NCBI GenBank assembly: GCA_947568835.1
Contig: OX387603.1
Location: 188,501 to 252,500 of the forward strand
Length of the DNA: 64,000 nucleotides
Direction: 5' to 3'
DNA from: Protonemura montana
Taxonomy: Eukaryota; Arthropoda; Insecta; Plecoptera; Nemouridae
Part shown: positions 55,026 to 64,000 of the stretch, in pieces
How the letters are laid out: each line of letters starts with the position of its first letter
Numbering within the stretch: position 1 is the stretch's first letter
Translations under genes and position numbers: made by a program
Notes under the pieces: model-generated
What the model saw: the letters and a program-made list of their open reading frames with translations, nothing else
The model's database searches: none
What the model was told of the DNA's origin: nothing

Positions 55026-55941
55026 AGCTTGTGTATTATACGTGCCTGCGGCAGATGGCTTCAGCTGTAGCCTTGTTATCTCCAGTGATGACAATGACTC
55101 GGATTCCAGCGGCCCTGCATCGTACAATGGCGTCGAAGACTTCCTTGCGAGGAGGATCCAACATTCCAACGACTCCAACGAAGGTAAGGTTGACTTCATA
55201 AGTGTAGAACTTGGTCGAGTCTGTCAGGTTCATGTCCTCCAGTTTCATTGGGGTATCAGCAACAGCCAGGGCAAGACAACGGAGAGTATTTCTTCCGCAA
55301 CCGTAGGTGGCAGTGAGCTCCAGGATGCGTTTCTTCAACGTGGGCGTCAGCGGCACTTTCTGTGTACCAACTCGGGCATGTGTGCAACGTTCAAGTACAC
55401 CTTCCGGTGCTCCCTTGACAAACAGCTTGGGTCCAGTTCCCAGACGAGAAGCCTTCAATGGTACGCAGTACGAGGACATGGACTTGCGATCTCGAGAGAA
55501 TTCCAGAGTGAATTCCTTCTTCCACTTTGTTTCAATCTCTTGACGGACTACGATGGCGGCGGAACGTCGGTCAAGTCCGGTCTTGGGCAACGAGAAGGGG
55601 TTCATCTTCTCAGCGAGAACAATCAAAGCAGTCTCGGTGGCTTCTACTACTTTCTCAAAAGCTTGCTTGAATTCGTTGAAGTCAATTGAAGAGTCATTGC
55701 ACATGATGCAGATGTTTCCTAGAATCAGAACAACAGAATTACTAATACAGCCTCTAGGAGTTTACTGGGTTCACAAGCCTCAGCTTTCTTTATGCTTAAC
55801 AGATGAAAGCCAACAGTGCAAGCTGTCATATTTACTAAATTATTCTGAATCTCAAACAGAGCTGGGATTCTCATTGAAAATAATGCCAGCTATATTTACA
55901 ATTGGGTGTTTTGACAGCTATTGGTTACCGTAGCAAATCTA

Positions 55942-56596
<655 letters not shown>

Positions 56597-56740
56597 GACA
56601 TGAACATATGACAAAACTTGCTTACAATAGTGAAAAAGTGAATGGGTTTATGAACTGTAAAGATGGTCTCTGTATTTTAAAATAGTTCTAATGAATAATA
56701 ACAAAGAAACAGTTTTAAATCAGCAAAAGACCCAGTATTA

Positions 56741-57043
<303 letters not shown>

Positions 57044-57149
57044 CTACTGGACATGCCAAACACTAGTTTAAATTTTAGTTTAAATTATAAACTAAAGAAA
57101 ATAAAACTAGAAATAACAAAGAAAGACCCAGATTTTGCAGGTGCAAAAC

Positions 57150-57346
57150 TGCTAAAACTGCAATGCTCTACCGAATTATATCAAGGAAAAAAAAGGACCG
57201 GCGCTAAGGAATAGCATAAAATAGTTTTTAATTGAGAGATGTTTTTATTCTGTCAAAGAATATTGTACCATTTAATTTTAAAACAATTACTGTCAAATTA
57301 CTTGTATATGTTCTAAATGACAATAAACAAATTATTATTATTATTG
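57150..57346 (+). mobile_element. LINE 3' end fragment with (ATT)n tail (copy 2)
   Basis: Counterpart of 37860-38066, with fewer ATT repeats. Confidence 0.65.
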
Positions 57347-57748
57347 TTGTAATGTTTGGGCAGCATAATAAATGTTAACTATTTTATTGCATAGCTTTTT
57401 CTTTTCACAATCTGTCTGGGATCATTCAAACATTTTGTACAGGAAATCATTATTATGTTTTGACATCTGGCCATGTGGTGCTAGCGTTGAGTGAAGGTTC
57501 TAGGTGGAGAAACAACGTCAATGTTTCAGTCTCTGCGTGAAAGATGGCCGCCAAATGACTACCTTACCGACAAAAATACAGAGTACCGGAACATCACATT
57601 AAGTGGAGCCACTGTCGTATGAAATTTAATTTCAATATTTCTCGTAGGTTAACTCGCTTTTGTAACTTTTCATGCTCAAAAAATCTCCATCAATGTTTAC
57701 CTCAACGATTGATAAACACGTAACGATATTAAAAAGCGAGTTAACCTA

Positions 57749-59690
<1,942 letters not shown>

Positions 59691-59875
59691 TTATTTATTT
59701 ATTTATTTATTTATTATTTAAGTCTAGGAATTCCTACTCTGTTGTAATACAGAGGAATGTACAGACTATACTATATTATAAGATATAAAAATATTAAAAA
59801 AAAAAAAAAATGAATAATAACTTCTTATGGAAATAGAAAAGGAAAAAATAATGAAGCTGAGTGAAATGAGCTACT
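59691..59875 (-). mobile_element. Small insertion with (TAAA)n tail inside the tRNA-like array
   Basis: About 180 bp absent from copy 1. On the minus strand it ends GGAATTCCTAGACTTAAATA followed by (AATA)n, typical of a 5'-truncated LINE. One further tRNA-like unit follows at 59876-59920. Confidence 0.6.
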
Positions 59876-60031
59876 TGGACCCCGATCTCCACCTGTCGCG
59901 GGTGTTGCTCTAACCAATCAAACACATGGACCAAGATCTACACCTGATCTCCACTTGGACATCTTAGATCTCCAAGGAGTAGAACCAAGAGGCTGTGAAT
60001 ACTCAGAGTCACTCTGATTCTAGTGACGCTA

Positions 60032-60355
<324 letters not shown>

Positions 60356-60452
60356 TCAGGATCATCTTGAGATCCATTTTATACCAATTCAAGTCCATCT
60401 CATTTAAACCACTTCCTAGATTGGGAGACTGAAGTCCCAGGCTTAGATTTGG

Positions 60453-61184
<732 letters not shown>

Positions 61185-62015
61185 TTACAAAGGAGATGAT
61201 TGCGGCTAATAATAGGATCTTGACTAAAAGGTCGTCGAATTGTTCCAGTACCAACTGCCATATCGATTTTCCTGCGGGAAATAAAAACAATTTAGATTCA
61301 AAGTGCAACAAAGACAACTTGTTTCTGTCATTTAGGAATTAATCTTGTAAATGAAACTCACCTTCTTCAGCAGGTAATTCTGAAACAAAAGAAACAAGTG
61401 AATTAAGTACCAAGTGTAATAAGAGTTTGTTCTGCTAGGGACCCTAGATTCAGTGTCTAGAAGGGGAGGGGCGTTTAGAAGGCTTCGTTCAACACGCGAG
61501 CTCTTGGCGTGTACAGATATCAGTCTACTGTCTGACGTCACCAGCTACTGTCTGACGTCACAGCGATCGAGTTAAGCGACAACGCCGTCATTCAACGTCG
61601 ATGCACTCGGCGAGAGTCGGAAATAGCGGCGACTCAAGATCTTGCCTCGGTAAACCAGTTTCCGTTTGAAACAACGCACAAACATCAACCGAAATAGAAG
61701 TTAAATAGAAGCCAAAGAGAAGCCAAAGAAAAGCCTCTATTAAATCTGACAGCAGACAAAAAGCCATCAAATCATAACGGCCATCAAGAATCAACAGATC
61801 GACGCAATGTAATGGAAGCTTGCGAACATCTCTTTAGTCAGAGACAATGGAAGGATTGTTAGATTGTTTACTCTAAGCTTAAAAACTCTAAAGATACAGA
61901 ACCACAGCATCTTGTAAGATCAACCATTTCTAGCAGCACCAGCACCAGCACCAGCCACGTGGAACAAAACCAAATATTGCTCGGGAAATATTGGTCAAAA
62001 GTCCCTCGTTTGGCA

Positions 62016-62842
62016 AGGCATGGCATGGCATGGCAGGGCAAGGCAAGACATGGCATGGCATGGCATGGCATGGCAAGGCATGGCAAGGCATGGCATGGTA
62101 TGGCATGGCATGGCATGGCATGGCATGGCAAGGCAAGGCATGGCATGACATGGCATGCCATGGCATGGCATGGCATGGCATGGCATGGCAAGGCAAGGCA
62201 TGACATGGCATGGCATGGCATGGCATGGCAAGGCATGACATGGCATGGCATGGCAAGGCAAGGCATGACATGGCATGGCATGGCATGGCATGGCATGGCA
62301 AGGCAAGGCATGGCATGGCATGGCATGGCATGGCATGGCAAGGCATGGCATGGCATGGCATGGCATGGCATGGTATGGCAAGGCATGGCATGGCAAGGCA
62401 AGGCATGGCAAGGCATGGCATGGCAAGGCATGGCATGGCATGGCAAGGCATGACATGGCATGGCGAGGCATGGCAAGGCAAGGCAAGGCATGGCATGGCA
62501 AGGCATGGCATGGCATGGCATGGTATGGCAAGGCAAGGCAAGGCAAGGCAAGGCAAGGCATGGCATGGCAAGGCATGGCGAGGCAAGGCATGGCATGGCA
62601 TGGCAAGGCATGTCATGGCATGGCAAGGCATGGCATGGCATGGCAAGGCATGGCAAGGCATGGCAAGGCATGGCAAGGCATGGCATGGCATGGCGAGGCA
62701 AGGCATGGCAAGGCATGGCATGGCATGGCATGGCAAGACATGGCATGGCAAGGCAAGGCATGGCATGGCATGGCATGGCATGACATGGCAAGGCAAGGCA
62801 TGGCATGGCATGGCATGGCATGGCATGGCATGGCAAGGTATG
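62016..62842 (+). repeat. Pentanucleotide array (ATGGC/AAGGC), copy 2
   Basis: Counterpart of 44803-45262 with flanks conserved on both sides; expanded by about 370 bp. Confidence 0.95.
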
Positions 62843-63015
62843 GTATATCTAATGGTATGGTATGACATGGTTCGTTATGGCATGTTATGGCATAGCAGGA
62901 AGCCTTGGTGTTGCGATAGCAAGATAAAGTATGATTGGAGTTTTAAATCACGTAGAACAAATACAAGGTGGATTAGCGCCAAGTCTTATCAATATTCCTG
63001 GCACACAGCGCCGAC

Positions 63016-63556
63016 ATTAGTAACATCCCTCTTTGCCCCCTCAACAAACCATGATGATATATTTCCACTTTGTATTGCATCTTGAAATATTGAAACCTAC
63101 CTGTCAAGAGTCACATCTGTAGGATGAGTTGAAGTTGACAGCTCAACTCTATGTCCTTCCAGACTTCACTGCAAGCTAGAATCAAACAAACACAAAGTCA
63201 GAAGATGGTTGCATTGGCCATGTGGCACTGATCTTTAATGAGGTCTGTGAATGAGGGGATGATGAGGCTGCTTTTCAGACTCTTAGTAAAAGTACAATGA
63301 ATACAACAAAACTGGGAGCCGAGATAATCGCAGTGGTTATTTTTAGCACGCTATTTTTGCTATTTTTCCATAAAAGCGCAATGTTCTGAAAGTTTAGAAC
63401 CAAAAAGTTATTTTATTTGAGCAGGCATACTTCTTATTATTAGTAATACAATAGTTTTCTTGGATCTTGCATAGTATTTTCTTGTTTGACGCGTTTCGCT
63501 GACCAATAAATTCCGCTAAATTACTAAATTGGACCGCCTGAAGCAATAATTTAATC
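63016..63556. other. Unique flank right of copy 2, no recognised gene
   Basis: It differs from the corresponding flank of copy 1. A 75-nt exon-like segment on the minus strand at 63101-63175 (CTAG acceptor, GTAGGT donor) could be an exon of an unknown gene, but its translation matches nothing I recognise. Confidence 0.35.
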
Positions 63557-63985
63557 TTACTTTCTCATTTTTCTAGCGATTCCAGCTCGATAAGAAGGGT
63601 TGTCCAAGTTATCTTCCATGTCCTCAAGCTGCCGCTTGCAGTTTCTTCTAGTCTGCCTTGCCTTGCGCTCCTTGCTAATCTTTCGTAGACCAAAAACGAA
63701 ACGTGTATTCACATCATACCAAAAAAGCTTAACCAGCAGCTGCAATTACTCTTTTCTCTGATGAATCGAAGGCAAACTCAGCTTTACAACGTTCACAAAA
63801 AGTTTCAGTTTTGATGCAAGACTATTATGCACAGCGGTCACTGTAGAGATGCAGGATTTGTCGTGGCACTCACGACAAGCAACGAAGCTCTGCAGAGCAA
63901 CCGTCAAAAGTTCCAAATTGATAATTTCGTTACCACTGTCTGGACTATTCTCACTGATTTCTGAATCTTCAAAGTGTCCTTCCAA
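63557..63985 (-). mobile_element. Mutator-like transposase-domain remnant
   Basis: Two abutting minus-strand frames (63746-63985 and 63557-63745) carry a CREC...CISTV zinc-like pair, ASKLKLF and WYDVNTRFVFGLRKI. This resembles the N-terminal domain of insect Mutator-like transposase proteins (C-C pair, then FDVNxRxVxAMRxxG). The second frame ends NPSYRAGIARKMRK, similar to the C-terminal GAGIA motif of such proteins, so the middle of the protein is deleted. The frames are separated by a stop. Confidence 0.45.
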
Positions 63986-64000
63986 CTTTTGTCTTGACGA

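Noticed and set aside
63101..63175. Possible SERCA or FBXL4 exon on the minus strand
   Set aside because: Splice-like borders are present but the translation does not align with the missing N-terminal SERCA exon or with FBXL4 LRRs.

Overview
This is eukaryotic nuclear DNA, most likely from an arthropod and probably an insect. Genes are split into short exons by GT-AG introns. Two introns carry long (TTAGG)n tracts, the ancestral insect telomere repeat. The decayed mobile elements are Penelope-like, Jockey/CR1-like LINE, hAT-like and Mutator-like remnants. No prokaryotic gene organisation is present. Only three conserved protein-coding genes could be recognised, all as partial or broken copies: SERCA (P-type Ca2+-ATPase), CCDC157 (coiled-coil protein) and FBXL4 (F-box/LRR protein). 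Family matches come from remembered protein families; no database search was run. || Layout: 1-13.3 kb is gene-poor and holds a tRNA-like tandem array, two Penelope-like remnants (one with an intact hammerhead-like core) and LINE remnants, one of which has its own 3' coding region expanded as a 117-bp tandem array. 13.3-20.5 kb is a 7.2-kb pentanucleotide satellite (TTGGC and variants). It abuts a leucine-rich-repeat exon of FBXL4 at 20.5 kb. 20.7-27.0 kb holds minor tandem repeats and a hAT-like remnant. || 27.55-45.44 kb and 46.79-63.02 kb are two direct copies of one block. Each contains FBXL4 exon 1 (minus), CCDC157 exons 1-5 (plus, head-to-head with FBXL4, 55 bp between start codons) and 13 downstream SERCA exons (minus). 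The start-bearing SERCA exon is absent from both copies. FBXL4 exons 2-3 lie just left of copy 1 only, so the left breakpoint is in FBXL4 intron 1 and copy 1 keeps the ancestral left flank. Copy 1 carries a 3.6-kb insertion with terminal inverted repeats and a 7-8 bp target duplication that is cleanly missing from copy 2. The copies are separated by 1.35 kb holding a 59-bp tRNA-like tandem array and a truncated LINE ORF1. || Both SERCA copies look dead. They share one in-frame TAG; copy 1 also has a 1-nt deletion and a destroyed splice acceptor; copy 2 also has a GAG-to-TAG nonsense change. Both CCDC157 copies share a TAG and each has a further private lesion. Shared lesions imply decay began before the duplication. 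The window therefore reads as a degenerate, repeat-rich copy of an FBXL4-CCDC157-SERCA neighbourhood, as expected of heterochromatin, a Y/W or a B chromosome (inference). An assembly artefact (haplotig joined in tandem) is the main alternative for the duplication itself.
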